Counted from the first letter of the stretch, positions 36,088 to 45,422 are shown. The stretch is 64,000 nt of DNA from Natronocella acetinitrilica (GCF_024170285.1 NZ_JALJXV010000005.1:274946-338945); one strand, 5' to 3'. A program made the numbers and translations. The notes: a model not told the origin generated them from the sequence alone.

Positions 36088-38520
36088 CTACACTGCGCGC
36101 TTGAGTGGAATGAACTTGTCCTGGTGGTTCTTGCTGTAGAGCTTCCACGGATCGTCCTGGGCGCCCTTCTGGGAGGCGAGAAAACGCGCCGCAAGCGCCT
36201 CGCGGTTGGCGGCGTCCTCTACCACCTGCTGCTTGACGTAAGAGAGCCCCACCCGCTCGATCCACGGCGCGGTGCGCTCCAGGTAGCGGGCCTCCTCCCG
36301 GTAGAGCTGCATGAAGGCGGCGCAGTACTCCTTGACCTCGTCCATGGTCTCGACGCGGCAGAGCACATCCGTGGCGCGGACTTTCACGCCGCCGTTGCCG
36401 CCGACGTGCAGCTCCCAGCCGGATTCGATGGCCACCACGCCGAAATCCTTGATGCTGGCCTCGGCACAGTTTCGCGGGCAGCCGGAGACAGCCATCTTGA
36501 ATTTGTGGGGCGTCCAGCTGCCCCAGGTCATCCGTTCCAGCTCGATCCCACAGGTGGTGGAGTCCTGGGTGCCAAAGCGGCACCACTCGGAACCGACACA
36601 GGTTTTCACCGTGCGCAGCGCCTTGCCGTAGGCATGCCCGGAGACGAAGCCGGCGTCGGATAACTCACCCCAGACACCGGGCAGGTCCTCCTTTTTCACA
36701 CCCAGCATGTCGATGCGCTGACCGCCGGTGATCTTGAGCGTGGGCACCTGGTACTTTTCCGCCACCTCGGCGATGGCGCGGAGTTCCTGCGGACTGGTGA
36801 CGCCCCCCCAGATCCGCGGCACCACCGAGAAAGTGCCATCCTTCTGGATGTTGGCGTGCATGCGCTCATTGACGAACCGGGCCTGGGAATCGTCCTGGGC
36901 AGCCTCGGGCCAGGTGGAGATCAGGTAGTAGTTGAGGGCCGGGCGACACTTGTCGCAGCCATCGGATGTTTTCCAGTCCAGGGTGTTGAACACCTCCCGC
37001 AGACTGGTCAGCTCCTGTGCCCGGATGGCCTCACGGACCTGGTCATGGCTCATGTCGGTGCAGCCGCACATGGGCTTGACCGCTGCAGCCTCGTAGTCAC
37101 CCCCCATGGTGGCGGCGAGGAGCTGCTCCACCAGGCCGGTGCAGGAACCACAGGACGCCGCCGCCTTGGTATGAGCCTTGACCTCATCCAGCGTGAACAG
37201 CTGTTCCTTGGTAATGGCCTGAACGATGTCGCCCTTGCAGACACCGTTGCAGTCACAGATCTGGGCGTCGTCGGGCAGGTTGGCAACCTGGCTCACGCCG
37301 CCGTGTCCGGCATCCCCCAGGTGGGCCTGACCGAACAGCAGGCTGTCACGGAAATCGGCAACCGAGGTCTGCTCGCGCAGCAACTGGAAGTACCAGGTGC
37401 CATCGCCGGTATCGCCGTAGAGTACGGAGCCGACGATTCGGTCATCCTTGACGCAGACCTTCTTGTAGACCCCCGCCGATGGATCCTGATAGACAATGGT
37501 GTCCACCCCCTCGGCTTCCTGGAACTCGCCGGCGGAGAACAGATCAATGCCCGTAACCTTGAGCTTGGTGGAGGTGACCGAGCCCTCGTAGAGGCGGAAA
37601 CCATAGCCCGCCAGATGGTTGGCGCAGACCTTCGCCTGTTCGAATAGCGGGGCGACCAGACCGTAGCACTGACCGCGATGCTGCACGCATTCACCCACGG
37701 CGTAGATGCTCGGATCGAAGGTCTGCATGGTGTCGGAAACCACGACCCCGCGTTCGCAGTAAAGGCCCGCCTTCTTCGCCAGTTCCACGTTGGGGCGAAT
37801 ACCCACGGCCATCACCACCAGATCGGCGGCTTCCTCGCTGCCATCCTTGAAACGCACCGCGCTGATGCCGGCATCGTCACCGACGATCTCACTGGTCTCG
37901 GCCTCCATGCGAAAACGCATGCCGCGATGCTCCAGCGATTGCTGCAGATAGTGTCCTGCGGTGGCGTCGAGCTGCCGCTCCATCAGCCAGGGCATGAGGT
38001 GGATCACGGTTACCTCCATGCCCTGCTGCATCAGGCCATAGGCGGCCTCTAGCCCCAGCAGCCCGCCACCGATGACGACAGCCTTCTTGTGCTTGCGGCT
38101 TGCCGCCAGCATGGCGTCCACATCCTTGACGTCGCGATAGCTGACCACGCCGGGAAGATCGTGCCCCGGCACCGGAATGATGAAGGGATTGGAGCCGGTT
38201 CCGAGCAACAGGCGATCATACGGCTCAACCGTGCCATCAGCCGCATGGACGCGCTTGCCGATACGGTCGACCTCGATGACCTCCTTGCCCTTGTGCAGGG
38301 TAATACCGTGCTCGGCGTACCAGTCCTCACCGTTGATCATGATTTGGTCGAGGCTCTTCTCACCGGCGAGCAGCGGCGAGAGCATGATGCGGTTGTAGTT
38401 GCCGTGGGGCTCGCTGCCGAAGACGGTGATGTCGTACTTGTCCGGTGCAATGGTCATCAACTCCTCGATGACCTTCATGCCGGCCATGCCGTTACCCACC
38501 AGAACCAGTTTTTCCTTCAT
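36088..38520 (-). CDS. nirB: Nitrite reductase large subunit NirB
   Basis: 810 residues. An N-terminal FAD/NAD oxidoreductase (LVLVGNGMAGMKVIEEL) is followed by a BFD-like [2Fe-2S] region (CDCNGVCKGDI, then CGSCTGLVEQLL). The sulfite/nitrite reductase C-terminal half has siroheme-[4Fe-4S] cysteines in CVGSEWC and CPRNCAEA. It makes ammonium from nitrite in six electrons. GGGAGCG fits ATG 38520; upstream open frame is the regulatory leader. Confidence 0.98.
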   Translation of the reverse strand: MKEKLVLVGNGMAGMKVIEELMTIAPDKYDITVFGSEPHGNYNRIMLSPLLAGEKSLDQIMINGEDWYAEHGITLHKGKEVIEVDRIGKRVHAADGTVEPYDRLLLGTGSNPFIIPVPGHDLPGVVSYRDVKDVDAMLAASRKHKKAVVIGGGLLGLEAAYGLMQQGMEVTVIHLMPWLMERQLDATAGHYLQQSLEHRGMRFRMEAETSEIVGDDAGISAVRFKDGSEEAADLVVMAVGIRPNVELAKKAGLYCERGVVVSDTMQTFDPSIYAVGECVQHRGQCYGLVAPLFEQAKVCANHLAGYGFRLYEGSVTSTKLKVTGIDLFSAGEFQEAEGVDTIVYQDPSAGVYKKVCVKDDRIVGSVLYGDTGDGTWYFQLLREQTSVADFRDSLLFGQAHLGDAGHGGVSQVANLPDDAQICDCNGVCKGDIVQAITKEQLFTLDEVKAHTKAAASCGSCTGLVEQLLAATMGGDYEAAAVKPMCGCTDMSHDQVREAIRAQELTSLREVFNTLDWKTSDGCDKCRPALNYYLISTWPEAAQDDSQARFVNERMHANIQKDGTFSVVPRIWGGVTSPQELRAIAEVAEKYQVPTLKITGGQRIDMLGVKKEDLPGVWGELSDAGFVSGHAYGKALRTVKTCVGSEWCRFGTQDSTTCGIELERMTWGSWTPHKFKMAVSGCPRNCAEASIKDFGVVAIESGWELHVGGNGGVKVRATDVLCRVETMDEVKEYCAAFMQLYREEARYLERTAPWIERVGLSYVKQQVVEDAANREALAARFLASQKGAQDDPWKLYSKNHQDKFIPLKRAV

Positions 38521-38542
38521 GACGCGCTCCCTAGAATCAGGC

Positions 38543-38596
38543 AAAAAAAAGGCGTTCACCCCACCGCACCCTGGGTGCGATGGCGTGAACGCCTTT
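38543..38596 (-). terminator. Leader attenuator terminator upstream of nirB
   Basis: On the minus strand a 12-bp perfect stem (AAAGGCGTTCAC at 38596-38585 with GTGAACGCCTTT at 38559-38548) encloses a second perfect hairpin, CGCACCC-A-GGGTGCG (38565-38579). It runs into eight T residues (38550-38543), 22 bp before the nirB ATG. A strong intrinsic terminator inside the 5' leader is the hallmark of Nas antitermination control. NasR is encoded about 4 kb upstream on the same strand. Confidence 0.85.
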
Positions 38597-38602
38597 GTTC
38601 GA

Positions 38603-38654
38603 GGCTCGGGCCTGTCATAGACCTGTCGCGAGCCCTGGGGCACACGAACGAGCC
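38603..38654 (-). promoter_or_regulatory. Candidate ANTAR/NasR target in the nirB leader
   Basis: In the RNA sense two GGCTCG copies (38654-38649 and 38634-38629) can pair alternatively with one CGAGCC (38608-38603) just before the terminator. The loop region repeats GACAGG twice. Paired small hairpins ahead of an attenuator are what NasR-type ANTAR proteins bind. The exact hexaloop structure could not be settled by eye. Confidence 0.45.
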
Positions 38655-38674
38655 AACTAACTGCAGTAATCGGT

Positions 38675-38690
38675 TACAAGTTGCGTGCCA
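38675..38690 (-). promoter_or_regulatory. Sigma54-like promoter for the nirBD-nasA-cobA-narK unit
   Basis: Minus-strand TGGCAC-N5-TTGTA. The GG and the -12 position are separated by the required ten bases, but the -12 dinucleotide is GT, not GC. Predicted transcription start is near 38665, leaving a leader of about 145 nt that holds the attenuator. Confidence 0.5.
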
Positions 38691-38836
38691 TGGCCCGGCG
38701 CTTCCTATCAGCCAGGCATCCGGCAAATCATGAAAACCGGCCTTTGCCCAACCACTTCCGATAGCCTGAAACAGAGACTCCATGCGCCCTGCCGGCAGTT
38801 TCACGCGCACGTTCCGACAAGAAAGCCGCTGTTTCA

Positions 38837-38884
38837 TGCCCCAAAATGGTGAACAGCCGCATGATGCTGCACCGCAATGATGCA
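38837..38884. promoter_or_regulatory. Paired NtrC-like enhancer sites upstream of nirB
   Basis: Against the NtrC consensus TGCACC-N5-GGTGCA, site 1 is TGCACC-GCAAT-GATGCA (38868-38884, one mismatch). Site 2 is TGCCCC-AAAAT-GGTGAA (38837-38853, two mismatches). Starts are 31 bp apart, three helical turns, so dimers would lie on one face. They are about 180 and 210 bp upstream of the predicted start. Confidence 0.6.
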
Positions 38885-38887
38885 GAA

Positions 38888-39739
38888 CTACGCATGGCCG
38901 GCGGCCTTTCGTCCGGCGGACGCCGCCCGGGTCCCGCCGTCCCGCCGGGCCAGCGGTTCCACCTTGCGCTGCTTTTCATAGAGGAAACGCAGCACCGCCT
39001 GCCGATACTGGTTGTAGAGTCGGGACTCGGCCAGCATGACGCGATCCTGAGGCCGCTCCAGATCCACCTCCAGCACGTGGCCCACGGTAGCTGCCGGGCC
39101 ATTGGTCATCATCACGATCCGGTCGGAGAGGAGCACCGCCTCGTCCACGTCGTGGGTGATCATGATGACCGTGTTGCCGAGATCGGCGTGAATCTCCATG
39201 AGCGAGTCCTGCAGATGGGCACGGGTCAGGGCATCCAATGCACCAAACGGCTCGTCCAGGAGCAGGACCTTCGGCTCCATGGCCAGGGCACGGGCGATGC
39301 CAACCCGCTGCTTCATGCCTCCGGAGAGTTCGTCGGGCCGCTTGTCCATGGCGTGCTCGATATGCACCAGACGCAGGTTGTGCATGATCCACTCGCGCAT
39401 TTCGGCGCGGGTCTTCCTGCCCTTGAAGACCTGCCGCACTGCCAGTTCCACGTTCTGATAGGCGGTGAGCCAAGGCGCCAGACTGTGATTCTGGAACACG
39501 ACGCCGCGGTCGGGGCCGGGCGTGTCGATCTCCTTGCCGTCCAGCACCACACCACCCCGGGTGGCCTGCAGCAGCCCAGCGACGATGTTCAGCACGGTGG
39601 ACTTGCCGCAACCGGAGTGCCCGATCAGCGAGACGAATTCGCCACGCTCGATTTTCAGGTTTACGCCGTCAAGCGCCCGAAAGGGCCCCTGGGGGGTGGG
39701 GAAATCCATGGATACGTGATCGATGGTCAGATGTGTCAT
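38888..39739 (-). CDS. nrtD: Nitrate ABC transporter ATP-binding subunit
   Basis: 283 residues. Walker A is GHSGCGKST, the signature is LSGGMKQRVGIARALAMEP, and Walker B is VLLLDEPFGALD. It belongs to the NrtC/D-SsuB-TauB type and lacks the NrtA-like fusion of NrtC. AAGGAG fits ATG 39739. It energises NrtAB uptake. Confidence 0.93.
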   Translation of the reverse strand: MTHLTIDHVSMDFPTPQGPFRALDGVNLKIERGEFVSLIGHSGCGKSTVLNIVAGLLQATRGGVVLDGKEIDTPGPDRGVVFQNHSLAPWLTAYQNVELAVRQVFKGRKTRAEMREWIMHNLRLVHIEHAMDKRPDELSGGMKQRVGIARALAMEPKVLLLDEPFGALDALTRAHLQDSLMEIHADLGNTVIMITHDVDEAVLLSDRIVMMTNGPAATVGHVLEVDLERPQDRVMLAESRLYNQYRQAVLRFLYEKQRKVEPLARRDGGTRAASAGRKAAGHA

Positions 39740-39768
39740 TGCGTTATCTCCTTCTGCCCGGCAACTGC

Positions 39769-40764
39769 TCAACGCAGCACGGCGCTCTTGTCCCAGGACA
39801 ACAGGCGCTGAAGCACCAGCATGGTGCGATCCAGGGCGAAGCCGATCAGCCCGATCACCAGTACGGCGACCATGATGCGGCTCAGCGAGGCGGAACTGCC
39901 GTTCTGGAATTCGTCCCAGACGAACTTGCCGAGCCCCGGGTTCTGCGCCAGCATCTCAGCCGCGATCAACACCATCCAGCCGATCCCCAGGGACAGCCTC
40001 AGACCGGTGAAGATCATGGGCACGGCACCCGGCAACACGATGCGGCGAACATGGGTGACCCAGTTGAGCTGCAGCACCCGGCTCACGTTGAGCAGGTCCT
40101 TGCTGGTGTTGCCCACCCCCACGGCGGTGTTGATCAGCGTTGGCCAGAGCGAGCACAGCGCCACGGTGAACACCGACACCAGGAAGCTGCGGGAGAACAT
40201 GGGATTGTCGGAGACATACACCGCACTCACCACCAGGGTGATCAGCGGTAGCCAGGCCAGCGGCGAGATAGGCTTGAGCACCTGGATGATGGGATTCACC
40301 GCCCGGTAGAGATTGCTGCTCAGGCCGATGAGGATTCCCAGCGGAATGGCCACCAGCGAGGCAATGACGAACCCGGTCATCACCGTCACCAGGCTGGTCT
40401 GCACCTGGTCGATGAAGGTGGTGCGGCCGGAATAGCGCCGCTCACGGGGCACAAAGTCCGGATCCTGCTCCAGTCGCCGGGCATTCATTTCATCCAGACG
40501 CTGGTAGAACTCCTCGGCCCGGGCCTGCTCGGCCCGGTGTTCGGCCCAGAGGTTTCCGGCCTGCTCATAGACCTGCAACGGCCCCGGCATCTGCCCCAGC
40601 GAGGTATTGACCAGGGCGGCACCCTGGGCCCAGAGCAGCAGGAAGGTGAGGATACCAAGCGAGGGGAAGAGCACCGCCTTGAGCTGGGATGATCCGAAGC
40701 CGCCCGCTGGCGCGGCGCGCCGCAACGTTGGCATCCAGTGAGAAAAAGTGATCGTGTTTCGCAT
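39769..40764 (-). CDS. nrtB: Nitrate ABC transporter permease
   Basis: 331 residues. One N-terminal helix and a polar periplasmic region rich in Arg/Glu (about 75-115) are followed by about five membrane helices. The EAA-type loop is in WVTHVRRIVLPGAVPMIFTG. NtrB/NrtB family by arrangement between nrtA and nrtD. Confidence 0.92.
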   Translation of the reverse strand: MRNTITFSHWMPTLRRAAPAGGFGSSQLKAVLFPSLGILTFLLLWAQGAALVNTSLGQMPGPLQVYEQAGNLWAEHRAEQARAEEFYQRLDEMNARRLEQDPDFVPRERRYSGRTTFIDQVQTSLVTVMTGFVIASLVAIPLGILIGLSSNLYRAVNPIIQVLKPISPLAWLPLITLVVSAVYVSDNPMFSRSFLVSVFTVALCSLWPTLINTAVGVGNTSKDLLNVSRVLQLNWVTHVRRIVLPGAVPMIFTGLRLSLGIGWMVLIAAEMLAQNPGLGKFVWDEFQNGSSASLSRIMVAVLVIGLIGFALDRTMLVLQRLLSWDKSAVLR

Positions 40765-40794
40765 GATGAAACCTCCTGTGTTTCCCGGCGGGGC

Positions 40795-42180
40795 CTACAG
40801 CCGGTCATCACCCTTGAGCCCGATGTCGAATTGCTCGAGGTAGGCATTCGGGTTGCGGGCATCGAAGGGGATGCCGTCGATGAAGCGCGTTTCACGGTCC
40901 GGGGCATAGCGGTCCAGGCTGTCGAAATCAGCGAAGGCATCGGCAGGCAGCAGCCCCTCGCGCACCAACTCCCGGGCGGCAAGTTCATAGACCTCCGGCA
41001 GGAAGACCTTCCGGGCGGTATCCATGTACCAGTCGTCGGATCTGGCTTCGGGGATCTGGCCCCAGCGACGCATCTGGGTCAGATACCAGATGGCGTCTGC
41101 GTAGTAGGGGTAGCTGGCGTTGTAGCGGAAAAAGACGTTGAAGTCGGGCGCCTCCCGGACATCACCTTTCTCGAACTCGAACACGCCGGTCATGGAGTTG
41201 GCGATCACCTCCACGTCGGCACCCACGTAGTGTGAGGCGGCAATCATTTCCGCCGCCTCCTGGCGATTGGCGTTGTTGTCGGCGTCCAGCCAGTAACTGG
41301 CGCGGATCAGCGCCTTGACCACGCGGATATGGGTGTTCGGGTAACGCTCGGCCCATTCAGCGGTCACGCCAAAGACCTTTTCCGAGACGTTGTTGCGAAT
41401 GTCGTAGTCGGTGATGACCGGCACGCCGATATCCCGGAATACCGCCTGCTGATTCCAGGGCTCACCCACGCAATAACCATGGATGGTGCCGGACTCCAGC
41501 GTGGACGGCATTTGCGGTGGCGGTGTGACCGAAATCTGCACGTCGGCGTCGAGCGTTCCCGAGGTATCCCCCCGGTGAGGCGCGTAGAAGCCCGGATGCA
41601 CACCGCCTGCGGCGAGCCAGTAGCGTAGCTCGTAGTTGTGCGTGGACACCGGGAAAACCATGCCCAGTCGGAACTGCTCGCCGTCGTCGTTGTAGGCCTC
41701 GATGACCGGGGCGAGGTGGTCGGCGCCGATGGGGTGGACCGGCAAACCATCGTCATCCAGTGCAAGGGTGTCCCGCATGCGCGCCCAGACATCGTTGCCG
41801 ACGGTGCAGGCGTTGCCGTTCAGGTCCATGGTGAAGGCGGTGACCACATGGGCCTCGGTGCCATAACCGATGGTGGCGGCCAGCGGCTGGCCGGACAGCA
41901 TGTGGGCGCCGTCCAGATCGCCGGCAATCACCCGGTCAAGCAGCACCCGCCAGTTGGCCTGGGCCTCCAGTTCAACGAACAGGCCCTCGTCCATGAAGTA
42001 GCCGCGCTCATAGGCCACGGCCAGGGGCACCATGTCCGTGAGCTTGATAAAGCCGAAGCGCAGATCGTCCTTCTCGGGCCAACCAACCTCGGCGAACACC
42101 GGACTCATGCACAGGCTCAAGGCCATGACGCCGCCCAGGGCCGCGCCGGTGCTTCGGAAAACTCGGAAATTCAGTGTCAT
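40795..42180 (-). CDS. nrtA: Nitrate ABC transporter substrate-binding protein
   Basis: 461 residues. A Sec signal ends near VFA-EV (residue about 31). The NrtA-family type II fold includes DDLRFGFIKLTDMVPLAVAY, then IAGDLDGAHMLSGQPLAATI and HGYCVGEPWNQQAVF. It captures nitrate (possibly nitrite or cyanate) in the periplasm. ATG 42180 is preceded by GGGGA; the longer open frame upstream is leader. Spacing to nrtB is 30 bp. Confidence 0.94.
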   Translation of the reverse strand: MTLNFRVFRSTGAALGGVMALSLCMSPVFAEVGWPEKDDLRFGFIKLTDMVPLAVAYERGYFMDEGLFVELEAQANWRVLLDRVIAGDLDGAHMLSGQPLAATIGYGTEAHVVTAFTMDLNGNACTVGNDVWARMRDTLALDDDGLPVHPIGADHLAPVIEAYNDDGEQFRLGMVFPVSTHNYELRYWLAAGGVHPGFYAPHRGDTSGTLDADVQISVTPPPQMPSTLESGTIHGYCVGEPWNQQAVFRDIGVPVITDYDIRNNVSEKVFGVTAEWAERYPNTHIRVVKALIRASYWLDADNNANRQEAAEMIAASHYVGADVEVIANSMTGVFEFEKGDVREAPDFNVFFRYNASYPYYADAIWYLTQMRRWGQIPEARSDDWYMDTARKVFLPEVYELAARELVREGLLPADAFADFDSLDRYAPDRETRFIDGIPFDARNPNAYLEQFDIGLKGDDRL

Positions 42181-42426
42181 CGTGGCATCCCCAATTCCAA
42201 TCATCCTGAGAGGCGCCGGACAGTCGCAGTCTTGCGCCGTCCAGCGGTCAGCGGGGAGGTCACCAAGGGAGGCTGTAGAGCCGTAATCGCTAGCGGCGGT
42301 GACATGCAGGCTCCCCGATACGGGTTCCTTGCGCTTTCGCGCAGCATCCACGCCACCATTGGCGATGAGACTACTCGACGTACTCGTACCCGGGGAGGGC
42401 CTGGTCAACGTCTGCAATCAAATACA

Positions 42427-42442
42427 GACAAGATCCATGCCA
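42427..42442 (-). promoter_or_regulatory. Sigma54-like promoter for nrtABD
   Basis: Minus-strand TGGCAT-N5-TTGTC, GG-N10-GT, the same departure from GC at -12 as upstream of nirB. Predicted start is near 42417, giving a leader of about 235 nt. That leader contains a TGCGC-GAAA-GCGCA hairpin (about 42334-42347) but no intrinsic terminator. Confidence 0.45.
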
Positions 42443-42505
42443 CAAAACAAACCGCAGAAAAATCAGACTGTAAGATCCCGACCACAGCTCCGGAGCAATC
42501 CGCCG

Positions 42506-42553
42506 CGCGACTTCCCGGTGCAGGAACAGGACGCGACGCACACCAATGGTGCG
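42506..42553. promoter_or_regulatory. Paired NtrC-like enhancer sites upstream of nrtA
   Basis: CGCACA-CCAAT-GGTGCG (42537-42553) keeps the GCAC-N7-GTGC core. CGCGAC-TTCCC-GGTGCA (42506-42522) keeps one perfect half-site. They start 31 bp apart, the same phasing as at nirB, and are centred about 97 and 128 bp upstream of the predicted start. The rest of the 42181-42587 gap holds no gene. Confidence 0.5.
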
Positions 42554-42587
42554 GCGCAAGACGACGCATGACGTCTCTGAAGACCGC

Positions 42588-43913
42588 TCAGCGGCGGCGA
42601 TCCGGTGGAGTGGTGTCAGCCGGCCCAACGAAGATATCCGACAGGGCAATGGCATCCCGGGCGACATCCGCCAGGCGGCGGCTCTGAGCCATGGCCACCT
42701 CCTGCAGGAAGCGATACGCCGCCTCCTCTTCCAGGCCCCGGTGCTTCATGATCAGACCCTTGGCCTTTTCCACCATTTTCCGCTCGCTCAAGGCAGCCCT
42801 GGCCCGTTGCAACTCCTCATTCATGGCTTGCAGCCGGCGGGACTGGGACTGCACCAGTTCCACCAGGGAGCGACCAAGGCGCGGGTTTGCGCCCTGGGTT
42901 TCTGCGGCCAGTCGCGTGCCGGACGATGCCGTGCCCGGATCACTCTCATAGAAGACGGCAAAGGCGCCCTGGCCTGCGCTGTCCCGATCCAGCGCGGCAA
43001 TCAGATCGCGATGGGAAGCCAGATCTGCCCTCGCTTCCTCTATTCGCCTTTCGCAAAGCGCCGCCAGGCTCTGCTGTAGGCGATCCTCGACCTGTCTCAT
43101 GGCATCAATGCGCAAGGTCACCGCATCAAACCAGACCATGCCCAGCTCCGGATCCGACACAGCCTGGCCAGTCAGGGCGATGCGGCGCAAACGCTCCAGT
43201 TCCGCCGTGCACTGTCCGGGGCCGGTTTCCCGCCACAGCTCCAGCGTAGGCGGATCGGCGAAATCCACGAACACCTGGAAGCAGCGTTCCTGGCTGTCGA
43301 TCAACCGCTGCAGGCGGCTCGCAAGAGTGGCGTCGAAGCCGCCACGGGCGAAGCCCGCCGCGCCGGTGGCCCGCTCCTGCCCCACCAGTTCCTTGCCTTG
43401 CACCAGATGAAAAAGCGCGACAAGCAGCCGGGAAATATCCGGATCGCCTGCCGTATCCGCAGCTTCGAACACCACCGACAACAGCCCCTGGACGACCTCG
43501 CTGTATCCATCAATGATCTGCTCGGGCTGCAGGCGCAGCGCTTTGACCTTGCGGCGCAGGGATGGCACGGCGGCGATACCGTGCAGCGCATGGGCGATGC
43601 GGGTCAGCAGCCGGCTGCCGCCAACCATGGCACCCGGGGTTGTGTCGATCTCGGCGAGGGACTGCCGGAAACCGCGCTCGGCTTGATCCGTCCCGGCCGC
43701 GGAGTGAACAAGGCTCTCGGCACAGCAGGTACCGCCGGAGGCGACGAACAGGTTGGACTGCCCACGCTCTCGCTGCAGCGCATGCACCAGATTACTGATG
43801 GCCACCACCAGGCGGCCATTGCACAACAACTGTTCGAGTTCGTGGATATCGCACTGCTTCGACGCAATCAGGTAATCGGCAGCATTTCGAGCGTCAGTGT
43901 CCTGCGGGTCCAT
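42588..43913 (-). CDS. nasR: Nitrate-responsive antiterminator NasR (NIT-ANTAR)
   Basis: 441 residues. An N-terminal NIT sensor domain (about 35-300) carries LVHALQRERGQSNLFVASGG. A C-terminal ANTAR domain (about 370-430) carries MNEELQRARAALSERKMVEK and GLIMKHRGLEEEAAYRFLQE. On binding nitrate or nitrite NasR frees its ANTAR domain to bind leader RNA and prevent termination. The attenuator before nirB is the obvious target. GAGG fits ATG 43913. It is upstream of nrtA on the same strand. Confidence 0.93.
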   Translation of the reverse strand: MDPQDTDARNAADYLIASKQCDIHELEQLLCNGRLVVAISNLVHALQRERGQSNLFVASGGTCCAESLVHSAAGTDQAERGFRQSLAEIDTTPGAMVGGSRLLTRIAHALHGIAAVPSLRRKVKALRLQPEQIIDGYSEVVQGLLSVVFEAADTAGDPDISRLLVALFHLVQGKELVGQERATGAAGFARGGFDATLASRLQRLIDSQERCFQVFVDFADPPTLELWRETGPGQCTAELERLRRIALTGQAVSDPELGMVWFDAVTLRIDAMRQVEDRLQQSLAALCERRIEEARADLASHRDLIAALDRDSAGQGAFAVFYESDPGTASSGTRLAAETQGANPRLGRSLVELVQSQSRRLQAMNEELQRARAALSERKMVEKAKGLIMKHRGLEEEAAYRFLQEVAMAQSRRLADVARDAIALSDIFVGPADTTPPDRRR

Positions 43914-43991
43914 GGTCATCCTCGTACATCCTGTAGCAAGTGTTGCCTCTGCCTCTCCGAAGCAAGATCGGGACCATCGCCGATGGCGTCT

Positions 43992-45422
43992 CTAGAGATA
44001 CGGCATCATCAGCCGGGAGACACCGTTACGCAGCTTGATGGGCAGCGGCAGGCGCTGCAGGTCGGAACGGCGAACACGACGGGCGGTCGCAATGCGGGTA
44101 TCGATACGCGCCGCCAGGCTGGTGGCGAGCTGGAAGTCATAGCACTCCACGTTGAACTCGAAGTTCAGCCGCAGGCTGCGTGGATCCCAGTTGGAGGAAC
44201 CGAGAAAGGTCCAGTGGTCATCCACCACCACCAGCTTGGTGTGGTCGAATGGCCGCGGGGTCAGCCAGACGCGGCAATCGTAGTCCAGCACCTGGCGAAT
44301 CTGCGCCATCATGGCCCAGTGCACGAAGGGCAGGTTGCTGTGGCTGGGCAGGACGATATCCACGGACACGCCGCGCATCGAGGCAAGATTGAGCGCGGTC
44401 GCCATGGAGGCGTCTGGCAGAAAATACGGCGTCATGATGCGCAGGCTGTGCCGTGCGCTGGCCACTGCCGCCTGCAGCGTCCAGTGATGCTTGAGCAGAT
44501 TCTCGTCCGGCCCGCCGCGAATACCACGGGCGATGACGCCACCCGCGGGTTGCAGGGGCGGGAAAAAGCCCTCCCCCTCCAGCCGCTCACGGGCGGCGAA
44601 GTACCAGTCTTCGTAGAACACGTCCTGCAGGTGCCGCACCACAGGCCCCTGCAGCCGGAAATGGATATCCCGCGCGGCACGGCGGCCGGAATCCATACGG
44701 TGGTGGCGACGGATGTTCATGCCGCCGGTAAAGCCAATGCGCCCGTCCACCACCAGCAGCTTGCGGTGATTGCGCAAATTCATGCCGATGATGCGCGCCG
44801 GAAAGCGGGGAAAGAAGCGTGCTACCGGCACTCCCCGCCGGCGCAGATGGCCCACCATGGACGGCCAGGTGTAGCGCTCACCGGCATTGTCGATCAGCAC
44901 CCGCACGGCGACGCCACGGCGCACCGCGGCCTCCAGGGCATCGGCAAACTCCCGGCCCACGTGATCGTTACCGAAGATATAGGTGGCGAGGGTGATGCTG
45001 GCCCTGGCATTGCGGATGGCCTCCAGCATGGCCGGATAGGCCTCCTCGCCGTCCACCAGAAAATCCACCTTGTTGCCTGCCACCAGCGGCCGGATGGAGA
45101 CACGGTCGACGGCCCGGGCCAGGCTCAGCAGGTGCAGGGAGTCGCGATTCAGGGCCTCGGCAAGCTCGGCGTCAGTGCAGCGCGCGCTCTGATCTTCACG
45201 GCGCATGGCCGCAGAATAGAGATTCGATGCCCGGACCCGAATCCGATTGATGCCGAAAAGCAGGTAAAAGAGAACGCCGAATACCGGAACCAGCCAGTGC
45301 AACGCCACCCAGGTCAGGGCGCTGCGGTGATCGCGTTTGCCCAGGATCGCATGGCAGGAGGCGAGCAACGAGGCCACCGGAACCAGCAGTGCCGCCAGGC
45401 TGTACCAGAAGTCCGTGTCCAT
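43992..45422 (-). CDS. clsA: Cardiolipin synthase
   Basis: 476 residues. Two N-terminal membrane helices precede two phospholipase-D HKD motifs: NHRKLLVVDGRIGFTGG and DHTKLVVVDDHWTFLGSSNW. Length and layout match ClsA, which condenses phosphatidylglycerol to cardiolipin in the inner membrane. The start MDTDFWYSL is preferred over an in-frame start 12 codons upstream. Confidence 0.94.
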   Translation of the reverse strand: MDTDFWYSLAALLVPVASLLASCHAILGKRDHRSALTWVALHWLVPVFGVLFYLLFGINRIRVRASNLYSAAMRREDQSARCTDAELAEALNRDSLHLLSLARAVDRVSIRPLVAGNKVDFLVDGEEAYPAMLEAIRNARASITLATYIFGNDHVGREFADALEAAVRRGVAVRVLIDNAGERYTWPSMVGHLRRRGVPVARFFPRFPARIIGMNLRNHRKLLVVDGRIGFTGGMNIRRHHRMDSGRRAARDIHFRLQGPVVRHLQDVFYEDWYFAARERLEGEGFFPPLQPAGGVIARGIRGGPDENLLKHHWTLQAAVASARHSLRIMTPYFLPDASMATALNLASMRGVSVDIVLPSHSNLPFVHWAMMAQIRQVLDYDCRVWLTPRPFDHTKLVVVDDHWTFLGSSNWDPRSLRLNFEFNVECYDFQLATSLAARIDTRIATARRVRRSDLQRLPLPIKLRNGVSRLMMPYL

